DNA of 64,000 nucleotides from assembly GCF_014266025.1 (NCBI RefSeq), contig NZ_JACMYC010000002.1:1-64000 (forward strand), written 5' to 3'. Position 1 is the stretch's first letter, and each line of letters begins with the position of its first letter. Origin of the DNA: Nocardioides deserti (GTDB lineage: Bacteria; Actinomycetota; Actinomycetes; Propionibacteriales; Nocardioidaceae). Made by a program: the position numbers and the translations under genes. The notes beneath the pieces were generated by a model. The model was not told the DNA's origin and searched no databases. It saw only the letters and a list, made by a program, of their open reading frames with translations. This document shows, one piece after another, positions 1 to 9,175 of this stretch.

Positions 1-2376
1 GGTGCCGCCGCCGCCCTCGCCGGCGGTGTCGCCACCGCCGCCGCCCCCGGCGCCGGGCCGGCGCTGGGCGGCGACCGCGTCGGCGACGGCCTGGGCGGAG
101 CGGAACAGCGGGGCGGTGACGCCTGTGCGCCGGATCGGCAGGAAACCCTCGGGCAGCTGCCCGTTGCCGCTGCCGGGCCGCTGGCCCTCGGTCGTCGCGA
201 TCCGGATGAACTGCGCGACCTTGCGCGCGTCGTCCTTCGGCAGGTTGCGCAGCCGGGCGGCCGTGTAGACGACCATCGTGCCCGGGTAGGCCGCGCCCGA
301 CCGTCGGACGTCGACCTGGTCGAGCACGAACGGCGCCATCGGCTCAGCCTGCTCCGCCAGGCGCACGGCGGCGGCCAGGGAGGCGGAGGTCGGCCGGACG
401 TACCGGCCGGGCTTGGTCTCCAGCGCCGCGGACCGCAGCCCGTAGCGGGCCGCGTCCCCGAGGCTGGTGAGGCCGAGCACGAAGCGGGAGCCGAAGGACT
501 GCCGGTCGACACGGCCCAGCTTGTACTGCTGGGTGGACTGGTCGAAGTCGCAGCGGGTCTGCACGTTCGGCCAAGCGTCGAGCAGCGCCTCGGAGATCTT
601 GCGCATCGTCGTCACGGGCGCCGCGAGCTGGCTGAAGTAGACCGCCGGGTTCTCCTGGCGGCAGGTGTTCGCGGTCTCCGGCACGTAGGTGTCCAGCAGC
701 GGCCACTCCGAGCGCGGCAGGTCGATGTCCTCGTACTCGGGGTTGACCTTCATGCCCCAGGGGTCGACCTTGCCGGCGACGAACGCCGCGGCGTCCTCGT
801 CCTCGGCGATGTAGGCCGTCAGCTGCTCGACGACGTCGGAGGACTCCGAGAGCGACAGCAGCGTCGCGCCGGCCTCCTGCGTGGTGGTGCTGAGCCCGGG
901 GTTGAGCTCCTGGAACTCCGGGTCGTTCATGATGGCCAGCGGGTTCTTGCCGATGCCCGGGTGCCCGCGGCCGAGGTCCGAGCCGAGGTAGCTCTGGGTG
1001 AGCAGCTTGGCCAGCAGGCGCGCGTTGAGCTTGAGGCCGTCGTACTCGCCACCGTTGTCGGGCTCGTCGATCGCGTAGCCCACCGAGAAGCCGGTGACCG
1101 CCGTGGGGGCGTAGCCGACCGGGTCGATGCCCCGGCGCTCGTGCTCGGAGGAGACCGCGGCCGCGGCGCCGCCGCCGCTCTCCATCAGGTTCCAGCCGGC
1201 CTCGTCGGACATCTGGTTGAGCTGGAACTTGAACCGGTCCTCGGCCAGGCAGTACGCGGGCGACCACTGCGTCGCTGCCTGCGCCAGCAGCTCGGAGCCG
1301 TAGAAGCCCGTCGGGGGGCGGGGGTCGCGGATGTCGCAGGTGTCCGGCGGCAGGCCGAAGGTGATCGGGATCGAGAAGCGGTTGCGCCAGTTCGAGGCCG
1401 CCCACCACAGGGCGGGGCCGACCGCCTGGTCGACACCCTCGTTGCTGTAGTTGCTGGAGCCCGGGGCGAACCGGCCGCCCTTGCGGCACGCCTGGTCCCC
1501 GGCCGTCGGCGGCGCGGAGGGCTGGTCGCAGCTGAGGCCGACGATCGGGATGACCACGACCGAGCAGGCGACCCGGTCGTTGCAGCCGAGCGACTCGTTC
1601 TCCACGTCGCTGCGGACCTCGAGCTGGACCGTGCCGGTGCCGTCGGGCTCGGTGAAGGCGGCGATCTCCGCGGCCGGGAACGCAGCGCCGACGGCGGCCT
1701 CGGGCGCCATGTGCTCGGCGTCGCAGGCGAGGTGCTGCTTGCCGCGACGGGGCACGAAGGGCGTCAGGTGGGTGGAGTACGGCTCGATGTCGGCGGTCGG
1801 GCACTCGTCGGCGCTCGGGAACGGCGCGACGCCGGACGTGCGGGCCTTCGCCGACTCGTCGGCGTACAGGTCGTGGCGCCAGGTGGCCTCGCTGTCGGAC
1901 CGGCTGATCTGCGAGCGCTGCGCCACCGAGGCGGTCCAGCAGGTCTCCGGCCGCAGCCGGTCAGCCTTCGGCACGTCCGCGCCGTCGACGCCGCGGCACT
2001 GGAGGATGACGACCGGGTACTCCTGGGCCAGCCCGTTCTCGCCGTAGGGGTTGCTCGCGCGGCCGCCGCTGGGCTGCGCGCCCTTCCAGCTGATCCGGAT
2101 GCGCTGACGACCCCGGAGGTTGCGGGTCTTGTCGGCGGTGACGGTGACCTTGTAGGTCGGGAAGGCGTACGTCGAGCCGTCGGCGTTGGTGAACACGCGG
2201 GTCAGGTCCTTGGTCCTCCGGTAGCCCTCGCCGCCCTTCGCGGCCTTGGCCACGGACGCCACGGGGGCAGCGGCGCGGGCGGGCGTGCCCACCTCGCCGG
2301 GGACGGCCAGGCCGAGGGCGACCACGACGAGGACGAGCAGCGCGGTCGCGGCCCGGCGCGTCGACCGCGCGCTCAC
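1..2376 (-). CDS. Large secreted binding-protein-like protein beside PstS (3' end cut by window edge)
   Basis: The frame is open from a GTG at 2376 to the left edge, about 790 residues, with no stop. It begins with a Sec-type signal (SARSTRRAATALLVLVVVALG, ending near ARAAA), and the last visible residues form a Gly-rich linker (PAPGAGGGGDTAGEGGGG). Patches such as LKLNARLLAKLLTQSYLG resemble the periplasmic binding-protein fold of PstS-like proteins, but no phosphate-loop motif was found. Its GTGA start overlaps the pstS stop, so it is the last visible gene of the pst operon. Inference: an accessory phosphate- or surface-binding component, perhaps with a C-terminal membrane anchor like PstS. 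Long Arg-rich frames on the other strand and frames are shadows. Confidence 0.8.
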   Translation of the reverse strand, partial: MSARSTRRAATALLVLVVVALGLAVPGEVGTPARAAAPVASVAKAAKGGEGYRRTKDLTRVFTNADGSTYAFPTYKVTVTADKTRNLRGRQRIRISWKGAQPSGGRASNPYGENGLAQEYPVVILQCRGVDGADVPKADRLRPETCWTASVAQRSQISRSDSEATWRHDLYADESAKARTSGVAPFPSADECPTADIEPYSTHLTPFVPRRGKQHLACDAEHMAPEAAVGAAFPAAEIAAFTEPDGTGTVQLEVRSDVENESLGCNDRVACSVVVIPIVGLSCDQPSAPPTAGDQACRKGGRFAPGSSNYSNEGVDQAVGPALWWAASNWRNRFSIPITFGLPPDTCDIRDPRPPTGFYGSELLAQAATQWSPAYCLAEDRFKFQLNQMSDEAGWNLMESGGGAAAAVSSEHERRGIDPVGYAPTAVTGFSVGYAIDEPDNGGEYDGLKLNARLLAKLLTQSYLGSDLGRGHPGIGKNPLAIMNDPEFQELNPGLSTTTQEAGATLLSLSESSDVVEQLTAYIAEDEDAAAFVAGKVDPWGMKVNPEYEDIDLPRSEWPLLDTYVPETANTCRQENPAVYFSQLAAPVTTMRKISEALLDAWPNVQTRCDFDQSTQQYKLGRVDRQSFGSRFVLGLTSLGDAARYGLRSAALETKPGRYVRPTSASLAAAVRLAEQAEPMAPFVLDQVDVRRSGAAYPGTMVVYTAARLRNLPKDDARKVAQFIRIATTEGQRPGSGNGQLPEGFLPIRRTGVTAPLFRSAQAVADAVAAQRRPGAGGGGGGDTAGEGGGGT

Positions 2377-4016
2377 CGGGCGCTCCGGCGGCGCCGCAGG
2401 GAGGCGACGTAGAGACCCGGCAGCAGGACGAGGGCGATCAGCTCGGCGGCCGCCAGCCACCCGAAGGTGCGGGTGTCGGCAGCGCGGTTCGCCGCGAGCT
2501 CCGTCGGGGCGGCGTAGATCGCCTCGCCGCCGGTGGTCACGACGTCGCCGCCCACGGCCGCACCGGTCTCCGGGTCGATCACCGGAGCAGCGCCCCCGCC
2601 GGGCACCCCGGCGGTGTCCCCGCCGGCAGCGCCGCCACCTCCGGTCGTGCCGCCGGCGGCGCCGCCCGCGCCGGCCGCGCCACCGCCCGACCCACCGCCC
2701 GCCGCACCGGAGCCGTCGTCGGTCGACGGGGTGTTGGTACCCGTCGCCGTGCCGCAGGGTCCGGCGCCGACCTTGTCGCACGCCGCGGGCTGCGGGGCGA
2801 TCTGGGCCAGCTTGTTGCCGGAGAGGTTCTTGCCGTCGAACGTCGGGTTGTTGCACTGGGTGACGTCGCGGTCGGTGAGGTCGACCGCAGGATCGGCCTG
2901 CTTGAGCTTCGCGATCTGCTGGAATCCGGCCTGGACGAGGTTCAGCGGCAGCGGCGAGTAGCCGTAGGGACCGGCCTTGCTCTGGCCGGCGCACAGCGAG
3001 TAGTACATGAAGTCGGCCAGCGTCTGCCGCTTCGCCGTCGACATGCGCGGGTCGCTCTTGCCGGTCGGGATGATCATGTAGCTGTACGACGACAGCGGGT
3101 AGGCCCGCGGGTCGGTCGCGGCGTACACCCCGTCGAGCACCTGGGTGAGGTACAGCGGAGAGCTCTTGTCCTGGTTGATGCGGGCCTTGGTCAGCGCGAC
3201 CGCCACGTTGTACTGCGTCGGCTCGACGTAGTAGCCCCCCTTGTTGAGGACCTTGACGACCGGGTAGTCCTTGTTGACCGGGTAGGAGTACTCGACGTAG
3301 CCGATGGTCCCGTTGCCGGCGAAGCCCGCGATCGTGTTCATCACCTGGTCCGAGCCGGCCTGGCCGACGGCCCGGCCCTTGCGCGGGTAGTACGACGTGA
3401 GGCCCGAGCGGCCGAAGAAGGGCCGCCAGATCGACGGGTACTGGTCGTCCATCCAGGTGGTCAGCTGCGCGGTCGTGCCCGAGCCGTCGGACCGGACGAC
3501 CGGGGTGATCGGCAGCGAGGGGAAGGACCGGCCGTTGTTGTCCTTGGCGATCGCCGGGTCGTTCCAGTTGGTGATCTGGTTGGTGAAGATCTTGGCGATG
3601 GTCTCCCCCGAGAGCCGCAGGTTGCGGACCAGCTCGTTGCCGATCTTCAGCTGGTAGGTGAAAGCCGTGCCGCCGGCGACGATCGGCAGGTAGGCGAAGT
3701 CCCGCCCACCGCTGGTGTCGGCGTTCCCGGCCTCGTCGACGCCCTGGTAGGGGATCTCGGAGATCGCGAAGTCGGTGCTGCTCTGGGAGAAGTCCTTGCG
3801 GCCCTTCGACGAGCCGCCGCCGGTGTAGACGACCTTCATGCCGTTGGCGTCGACGTCGGAGATCCACTGCTGGACGATCAGCTCCGACCAGGTGGAGCCC
3901 GTGCCCTCGATCTGGGCGTACGCCGCGGCGTGCGCGGAGCCCGGCAGGGTCGCCACGCACCCGAGGGCGAGCAGGAAGACGATCCAGGTGCGGATCGTGC
4001 GGTGGGCGGTGCTCAA
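2373..4016 (-). CDS. pstS: Phosphate ABC transporter substrate-binding protein PstS
   Basis: 547 residues. The TTG start at 4016 overlaps the pstA stop (TTGA) and has GGGGAGA upstream, which decides the start. A Sec signal (TWIVFLLALGCVATLPGSAHA) is followed by the PstS fold (IEGTGSTWSELIVQQWI, then FAISEIPYQG) and the phosphate-binding loop RSDGSGTTAQLTTW. Most PstS proteins are lipoproteins; this one has no lipobox at the cleavage site. Instead it ends in a Gly/Ala-rich linker and a C-terminal membrane segment (FGWLAAAELIALVLLPGLYV) with a basic tail. It should bind Pi outside the membrane and deliver it to PstC/PstA. No pstB ATPase gene lies in the window; it is probably to the left. Confidence 0.93.
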   Translation of the reverse strand: MSTAHRTIRTWIVFLLALGCVATLPGSAHAAAYAQIEGTGSTWSELIVQQWISDVDANGMKVVYTGGGSSKGRKDFSQSSTDFAISEIPYQGVDEAGNADTSGGRDFAYLPIVAGGTAFTYQLKIGNELVRNLRLSGETIAKIFTNQITNWNDPAIAKDNNGRSFPSLPITPVVRSDGSGTTAQLTTWMDDQYPSIWRPFFGRSGLTSYYPRKGRAVGQAGSDQVMNTIAGFAGNGTIGYVEYSYPVNKDYPVVKVLNKGGYYVEPTQYNVAVALTKARINQDKSSPLYLTQVLDGVYAATDPRAYPLSSYSYMIIPTGKSDPRMSTAKRQTLADFMYYSLCAGQSKAGPYGYSPLPLNLVQAGFQQIAKLKQADPAVDLTDRDVTQCNNPTFDGKNLSGNKLAQIAPQPAACDKVGAGPCGTATGTNTPSTDDGSGAAGGGSGGGAAGAGGAAGGTTGGGGAAGGDTAGVPGGGAAPVIDPETGAAVGGDVVTTGGEAIYAAPTELAANRAADTRTFGWLAAAELIALVLLPGLYVASLRRRRSAR

Positions 4017-5260
4017 CGGTTCTCCCCCGTGGTCGGGACGTGGGTCGGGGCGGTGGCCGGACCCGGTCGGGTGCCGCTCTCGCGGCGGCGGACGGACGGC
4101 GCCTGGCCCAGGCGCGTGACGAGCCGAGCACCCAGGGACGCCTTGGCGCCGCGCGGGCGGGCCAGGAGGCGGGCGACCACGAAGAGGACCAGGACGAGCG
4201 CGAGCAGCACGGTGGCGGCGCCGTAGGCCCGGGTGATCGCGGTGGGCTCCCCGGAGCGGACCAGCGAGAAGATGTAGAGCGGCAGCGAGTTCATCGCGCC
4301 CTCGGTCGGGTCGGTGACCATGAACGCCGCCGCACCGGAGGTGAGCAGCACCGGGCTGGTCTCGCCGATGCCGCGTGCCACCCCGAGGATGACCGCGGTC
4401 GCGAGGCCCGGGCGGGCGGTCGGCAGCACGACGCACCACACGGTTCGCCACCGGCTCGCGCCCAGGGCCAGACTGGCCTCGCGCAGGCCGGAGGGCACGA
4501 CGCGGAGCACGACGTCGGCCGCGCGGGCGATGATCGGCAGCATCATGACCGCGATGGCGAGCGCGGCGGCGAGCCCCGACCGCGGGTAGCCCAGCGCCCG
4601 GATGAGCACGGTGTAGATGAAGAGGCCGGCGACGATCGAGGGCAGGGCGGTCATCGCCTCGACGACCGTGCGGACCAGGCGTGCGAACCGGCCGCCGACC
4701 TCGGTCATGAAGACGGCGGTGCCGATCCCCAGCGGGAGGGTGATGACCAGCGCGATGCCGAGCTGGATCAGCGATCCGGCGACCGCGTGGGCGACGCCAC
4801 CCGAGGTGAACGGGTCCTTGGGTCCCACGCCCGACATGTCGTCGACGAAGAAGTTCAGGTGGGTCAGCGGGCGCCAGCCCTGCGAGACGACGTCGTAGAC
4901 GGTGGTGACCAGCACCATGGCGACGACGACGGCGCCAGCGGCGACGACGGCCTCCGCGACCCGGTCGCGGACCTCGGTCGATCCGCCGGTCATCGCGGCG
5001 GTCGTCGCGGTCAGCGCCAGTCCCAGGCCGAACCAGACGACGAGGAACCAGGGCAGGCCCCCCAACGGCAGCAGCCGCTGGGTGATCAGCCAGGCCAGGC
5101 CGAGCGCGGCGACCCACGGGCCGATGCGGGCGAACCGCTCGTCGGGGCTGAGCCGGCCGAGGCTGGCCCGCGGGACCGCCGGCGCGGCGTCGTCGTCGTA
5201 CGTCGGCAGGTGCGTGGCGCCGGCGAGCGTGAGGTCCTCGGGCGGGACGGTCGCGGTCAT
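4013..5260 (-). CDS. pstA: Phosphate ABC transporter permease PstA
   Basis: 415 residues, ATG at 5260, overlapping pstC by ATGA. The first 110 residues carry extra hydrophobic segments (VAALGLAWLITQRLLPLGG, LVVWFGLGLALTATTAAM), an N-terminal extension relative to a minimal PstA. The BPD_transp_1 core follows, with TALPSIVAGLFIY and the cytoplasmic coupling loop EASLALGASRWRTVWCVVLP (EAA-type), then GVARGIGETSPVLLT. It pairs with PstC to form the membrane channel of the Pst importer. The basic C-terminal tail runs on into the pstS start. Confidence 0.93.
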   Translation of the reverse strand: MTATVPPEDLTLAGATHLPTYDDDAAPAVPRASLGRLSPDERFARIGPWVAALGLAWLITQRLLPLGGLPWFLVVWFGLGLALTATTAAMTGGSTEVRDRVAEAVVAAGAVVVAMVLVTTVYDVVSQGWRPLTHLNFFVDDMSGVGPKDPFTSGGVAHAVAGSLIQLGIALVITLPLGIGTAVFMTEVGGRFARLVRTVVEAMTALPSIVAGLFIYTVLIRALGYPRSGLAAALAIAVMMLPIIARAADVVLRVVPSGLREASLALGASRWRTVWCVVLPTARPGLATAVILGVARGIGETSPVLLTSGAAAFMVTDPTEGAMNSLPLYIFSLVRSGEPTAITRAYGAATVLLALVLVLFVVARLLARPRGAKASLGARLVTRLGQAPSVRRRESGTRPGPATAPTHVPTTGENR

Positions 5261-6267
5261 GCGTCGGTCCCGGCGCCGGAGCGGCTGCGGCCGACGATGA
5301 CCGCCGCGAGCGTGTTGACCACCAGCGTGATGAGGAACAGCACGAACCCGGCGGCCAGGAGCGCGGAGAGCTGGGCATCGCTCGCCTCGCCGAAGCGACC
5401 GGCGATGAGCGCGCTGACGGTGCTCGTGCCGATCTCCAGGACGTTCCACTTCAGCTCGAAGGCCGGGGAGACGATGAGGAAGACCGCGATGGTCTCGCCC
5501 AGCGCGCGGCCCAGGCCGAGCATCGTGCCGCCGATGATGCCGCCGCGGCCGAAGGGCAGCACGACGGTGCGGATCATGCCCCAGCGCGTCGAGCCCAGCG
5601 CGAGCGCGGCCTCCTTCTCGCCCTGCGGGGTCTGGGAGAACACCTGGCGCATCACCGCGCAGGACATCGGCATCACCATGGCCGCCACGGCGATGCCGGC
5701 GCAGAAGGCGCTGGCGGTGTAGCGGCTGGCGTCCCAGACCGCGGCGTCCGGGTCGGAGCCGCGGACGTCGAAGATCGGGATCCAGCCCAGGTTGCGGTGC
5801 AGCCAGAGCGCGAGCTCGGCCGCGTGCGGCATCACCAGGGAGAAGCCCCAGAGGCCGTAGACGATCGAGGGGATCGCGGCCATCAGGTCGACGAGCGAGA
5901 CCAGGGTGGAGCGGATCCCCGCCGGGGCGTACTCGCTGATGTAGAGCGCGGTCAGCAGGGCGAGCGGGAAGGCGAAGACCATCGCGACGAGCGCGACCGC
6001 GGCGGTGCCGGTGAGCACCGCCGCGATCCCGACGACGTCCGCCTCCGGTTGCCACTGCACCTCGGTGAAGAACGACCAGCCGTAGCGCTCGAGCGTCGGG
6101 TAGGCCTGCCAGGCCAGGAACAGGCCGACCCCTCCGGTGACGACGAGGACCGAGGCGCCGACGGCCCGGCTCGCGTGCTCGAAGACGGCGTCTGCGCCGG
6201 TGGCGCGGCGCGAGATCCGGCGGGGACGGACGTCGTCGTCGGCGCCGGGCAACGGGAGGGTGGTCAC
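5257..6267 (-). CDS. pstC: Phosphate ABC transporter permease PstC
   Basis: 336 residues from the GTG at 6267, which has AGGA seven bases upstream; a longer frame begins at 6330 but lacks a ribosome site. Six membrane segments are visible, with the Pst signatures LMAAIPSIVYGLWGF and EKEAALALGSTRWGMIRTVVLP (EAA coupling loop) and GLGRALGETIAVFLIV. It is the first gene of the pstC-pstA-pstS-(accessory protein) operon, whose genes overlap by 4 bp throughout and so are probably translationally coupled. Regulation by a PhoP-type regulator is expected from the family. Confidence 0.92.
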   Translation of the reverse strand: MTTLPLPGADDDVRPRRISRRATGADAVFEHASRAVGASVLVVTGGVGLFLAWQAYPTLERYGWSFFTEVQWQPEADVVGIAAVLTGTAAVALVAMVFAFPLALLTALYISEYAPAGIRSTLVSLVDLMAAIPSIVYGLWGFSLVMPHAAELALWLHRNLGWIPIFDVRGSDPDAAVWDASRYTASAFCAGIAVAAMVMPMSCAVMRQVFSQTPQGEKEAALALGSTRWGMIRTVVLPFGRGGIIGGTMLGLGRALGETIAVFLIVSPAFELKWNVLEIGTSTVSALIAGRFGEASDAQLSALLAAGFVLFLITLVVNTLAAVIVGRSRSGAGTDA

Positions 6268-6609
6268 GGTGGTCCTGCTCTGGTCGGGCGCGCGGACGAG
6301 GTGTCCGTGCGCCCTGATGGTCGGGACCACTGCCGAACGGATGCGGCGTCCGCGGTGAACGGAGGGAGAAGTCGTTCCCGACCTTTCCCGAACAGGTCAG
6401 CGCAACGAGTTCTGCCTGGTCAGGACGGACTACTCGGAACCTCGTCGACATGGTCCGAACGGGCCAGGGGCTCCCTTTCGACGCTGCTGCTGGTCGCGGC
6501 GAGGAGGGCACGGATCGGACGATTCCGGCCACCCCTGACCCCGACCCGCTCACCACCACCGCTGCCACCCGCGCACCCCACCGTCGGCGGCATCGGCGAG
6601 CATGACGCC
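6268..6609. promoter_or_regulatory. Divergent promoter region between pstC and the FAD dehydrogenase
   Basis: 342 bp with no convincing gene. Read on the minus strand it holds several GTTC-containing hexamers (GTTCGGGAA, GTTCACCGCGG and GTTCGGCAG). They loosely resemble the direct repeats of actinobacterial PHO boxes (GTTCACC-type, 11-bp spacing), but the spacing is not clean. The assignment as a PhoP target is inferred mainly from the downstream pst genes. Confidence 0.4.
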
Positions 6610-8283
6610 GTGACCGAGCCGACCACGGACCTGAAGGCCGACCTCGTCGTCGTGGGAGCCGGCCTCGCCGGCCTGACGGCGGCGGCCGAGGCCGCGGACG
6701 CCGGACGCAGCGTGCTGCTGCTGGACCAGGAGGGCGAGCAGAGCCTCGGCGGCCAGGCGTTCTGGAGCCTCGGCGGGCTCTTCCTCGTCGACAGCCCCGA
6801 GCAGCGCCGGATGGGGGTCAAGGACAGCCTCGAGCTCGCCCGGCAGGACTGGTTCGGCAGTGCGCAGTTCGACCGGCCCGAGGACCGCTGGCCGCGCGCG
6901 TGGGCGGAGGCCTACCTCCAGTTCGCCGCCGGCGAGAAGCGCTCCTGGCTGCGGCGGATGGGCCACCGGGTCTTCCCGGTGGTCGGCTGGGCCGAGCGCG
7001 GCGACGGCACCGCGGGCGGCCACGGCAACTCGGTCCCCCGCTTCCACATCACCTGGGGCACCGGCCCGGGCGTCGTCGGGCCGTTCGAGCGGCGGGTGCG
7101 CGAGCACGTCGCCGCCGGCCACGTCCGGCTCGCGTTCCGCCACCGCGTCGACGGGCTCCTCGTCGAGGGCGGCACGTGCGTCGGCGTACGCGGCTCCCTG
7201 CTGGCGCCCACCGACGTCGACCGCGGCCGGCCCAGCAGCCGCACGGTGGTCGGCGAGTTCGAGGCCCGCGGGACGGCCGTCGTGGTCACCAGCGGCGGCA
7301 TCGGCGGCGACCACGACCTCGTGCGCCGAAACTGGCCCGCCCGGCTGGGCACCCCGCCGAGGCGGATGGTGGCAGGCGTGCCCGCGCACGTCGACGGGCG
7401 GATGCTGCAGATCACCCAGGACGCCGGCGCGACCGTCGTCAACCCCGACCGGATGTGGCACTACGTCGAGGGCCTGCGCAACTGGGACCCGATCTGGGAC
7501 AACCACGGCATCCGGATCCTGCCCGGCCCCTCGTCCCTGTGGCTCGACGCCGAGGGCAACCGGCTGCCGGCGCCGTGCTTTCCCGGGTTCGACACGCTGG
7601 GCACGCTGCGCCACCTCCGCGCGACCGGCCACGACTACTCGTGGTTCGTCCTGACCCAGCGGATCATCGAGAAGGAGTTCGCGCTGTCGGGCTCCGAGCA
7701 GAACCCCGACCTCACCGGCAAGGACGTCAGGCTGCTCCTCTCGCGCGTGAAGAAGGGAGCGGCGGGGCCGGTCGAGGCGTTCAAGCAGCACGGCGAGGAC
7801 TTCGTCGTCGCCGACACCCTCGAGGAGCTCGTCGCCGGCATGAACCGGATCGGCGACGACGACGTGCCGCCGATCGACCCCGCCCGCGTCCGCGGCATCG
7901 TCGAGGCGCGCGACCGGGAGATGGACAACGCCTTCAGCAAGGACGCGCAGGTCACGGCGATCCACGGCGCCCGGACCTTCCTCGGCGACAAGCTCATCCG
8001 CGTCGCCCGACCGCACAAGCTGCTCGACCGCGCCGCCGGCCCGCTGATCGCCGTGCGGCTCAACATCCTCTCCCGCAAGACGCTCGGCGGCCTCGAGACC
8101 GACCTCGACAGTCGCTGCCTGCGCGCGGACGGCACGCCGTTCCCCGGCCTGTACGCCGCGGGCGAGGTCGCCGGCTTCGGCGGCGGCGGGATGATGGGCT
8201 ACAACGCGCTCGAGGGGACGTTCCTCGGCGGGTGCCTCTTCTCCGGCCGCGTCGCCGGACGGGCCGCGGCCGCCGCGGTCTAG
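6610..8283 (+). CDS. FAD-binding dehydrogenase (fumarate reductase/KstD-like flavoprotein)
   Basis: 557 residues from the GTG at 6610; a nearby ATG at 6602 is out of frame. An N-terminal Rossmann FAD motif (LVVVGAGLAGLTAAAEAADAG) is followed by SLGGQAFWSLGGLF, and the C-terminal FAD-contacting segment is GLYAAGEVAGFGGGGMMGYN. This layout matches the FAD_binding_2 family, in particular the actinobacterial putative FAD-binding dehydrogenases close to 3-ketosteroid dehydrogenases. Length agrees with that group. The substrate cannot be told from sequence. It is transcribed alone, divergent from pstC and convergent with the HAD gene. Confidence 0.85.
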   Translation: MTEPTTDLKADLVVVGAGLAGLTAAAEAADAGRSVLLLDQEGEQSLGGQAFWSLGGLFLVDSPEQRRMGVKDSLELARQDWFGSAQFDRPEDRWPRAWAEAYLQFAAGEKRSWLRRMGHRVFPVVGWAERGDGTAGGHGNSVPRFHITWGTGPGVVGPFERRVREHVAAGHVRLAFRHRVDGLLVEGGTCVGVRGSLLAPTDVDRGRPSSRTVVGEFEARGTAVVVTSGGIGGDHDLVRRNWPARLGTPPRRMVAGVPAHVDGRMLQITQDAGATVVNPDRMWHYVEGLRNWDPIWDNHGIRILPGPSSLWLDAEGNRLPAPCFPGFDTLGTLRHLRATGHDYSWFVLTQRIIEKEFALSGSEQNPDLTGKDVRLLLSRVKKGAAGPVEAFKQHGEDFVVADTLEELVAGMNRIGDDDVPPIDPARVRGIVEARDREMDNAFSKDAQVTAIHGARTFLGDKLIRVARPHKLLDRAAGPLIAVRLNILSRKTLGGLETDLDSRCLRADGTPFPGLYAAGEVAGFGGGGMMGYNALEGTFLGGCLFSGRVAGRAAAAAV

Positions 8284-8295
8284 CCCGTCGCCGCG

Positions 8296-8349
8296 TCCGT
8301 CAGCCCGTCAGCCGTCAGCCGTCAGTCGCCAGCCCGCCAGTCGTCAGTC
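8296..8349. repeat. Degenerate GTCAGCC-type short tandem repeat
   Basis: The short gap between the dehydrogenase and HAD stop codons is made of imperfect 6-9-base units (GTCAGCC, GTCAGCCGT, GTCGCCA, GTCAGTCC) and runs into the HAD stop codon. It has no obvious hairpin. It looks like replication slippage; no function is claimed. Confidence 0.4.
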
Positions 8350-9153
8350 CGTCGGCGGCGGCAGGGTCTGCCCCCGGGCCAGGTCGACGAGGTCAGCGAT
8401 CGAGTCGACCACCCGGGTCGGGCGGTAGGGGAAGGTCTCGACCTGCTCGGGCCGGGTCGACCCGGTCAGCACGAGCACGGTCCGCAGGCCCGCCTCGAGG
8501 CCGCTGACGACGTCGGTGTCCATCCGGTCGCCGATCATCACCGCCGACTCCGAGTGCGCGTCGAGCCGGTTGAGCGCCGAGCGCATCATCAGCGGGTTCG
8601 GCTTGCCGACGAAGTACGGCGTCCGCCCGGTCGCGGTGCTGATCAGCGCCGCGACCGAGCCGGTCGCGGGCAGCTTGCCCTGCTGGCTGGGCCCGCTCGG
8701 GTCGGGGTTGGTCGCGATGAAGCGCGCGCCCGCGTCGATGAGCCGGATCGCCCGGGTGATCGCCTCGAAGGAGTAGGTGCGGGTCTCGCCGAGCACCACG
8801 TAGTCGGGGTCGTGGTCGGTCAGCACGTAGCCGATGTCGTGCAGCGCGGTCGTCAGCCCGGCCTCGCCGACGACGTAGGCCCGGCCGGCCGGGCGCTGGT
8901 CGGCGAGGAACTGCGCGGTGGCCAGCGCCGAGGTCCAGATCGACTCCTCGGGCACGTCGATGCCGCTGGCGAGCAGCCGCGAGCGCAGGTCGCGCGGGGT
9001 GTAGATCGAGTTGTTGGTGAGGACGAGGAACTTCCGGCCCGACGCCTTGAGCGCCTCCAGGAAGTCGCCCGCGCCCGGGATCGGCTCCTCCTCGTGCACG
9101 AGGACGCCGTCCATGTCGGTCAGCCAGTACTCGATCGGGCGGTCCTCGGTCAT
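8344..9153 (-). CDS. HAD-IIA family hydrolase (NagD-like phosphatase)
   Basis: 269 residues. The HAD motifs are in order: motif I DMDGVLV near residue 13, motif II LTNNS near 46, the motif III lysine in FVGKPNP, and motif [14 protein letters not shown]2-type cap lies between motifs II and III. The NagD/p-nitrophenylphosphatase group dephosphorylates small phosphates such as nucleotide and sugar phosphates. The ATG at 9153 is 23 bp downstream of the hydrolase stop, so it is the last gene of the tetR-hydrolase operon. Confidence 0.88.
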   Translation of the reverse strand: MTEDRPIEYWLTDMDGVLVHEEEPIPGAGDFLEALKASGRKFLVLTNNSIYTPRDLRSRLLASGIDVPEESIWTSALATAQFLADQRPAGRAYVVGEAGLTTALHDIGYVLTDHDPDYVVLGETRTYSFEAITRAIRLIDAGARFIATNPDPSGPSQQGKLPATGSVAALISTATGRTPYFVGKPNPLMMRSALNRLDAHSESAVMIGDRMDTDVVSGLEAGLRTVLVLTGSTRPEQVETFPYRPTRVVDSIADLVDLARGQTLPPPTD

Positions 9154-9175
9154 GGTGCCGAGTGTGGCAGGCGGA

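Noticed and set aside
961..2412. Long plus-strand Arg/Val/Gly-rich frames opposite the first genes, and similar long frames throughout the core part
   Set aside because: They lie opposite or out of frame with genes that have motifs and start signals; their composition is the usual shadow of high-GC codons.
5797..6609. In-frame extension upstream of the FAD dehydrogenase
   Set aside because: Reads as a low-complexity Arg/Gly/Asp sequence and overlaps pstC; the family N-terminus starts at the GTG at 6610.
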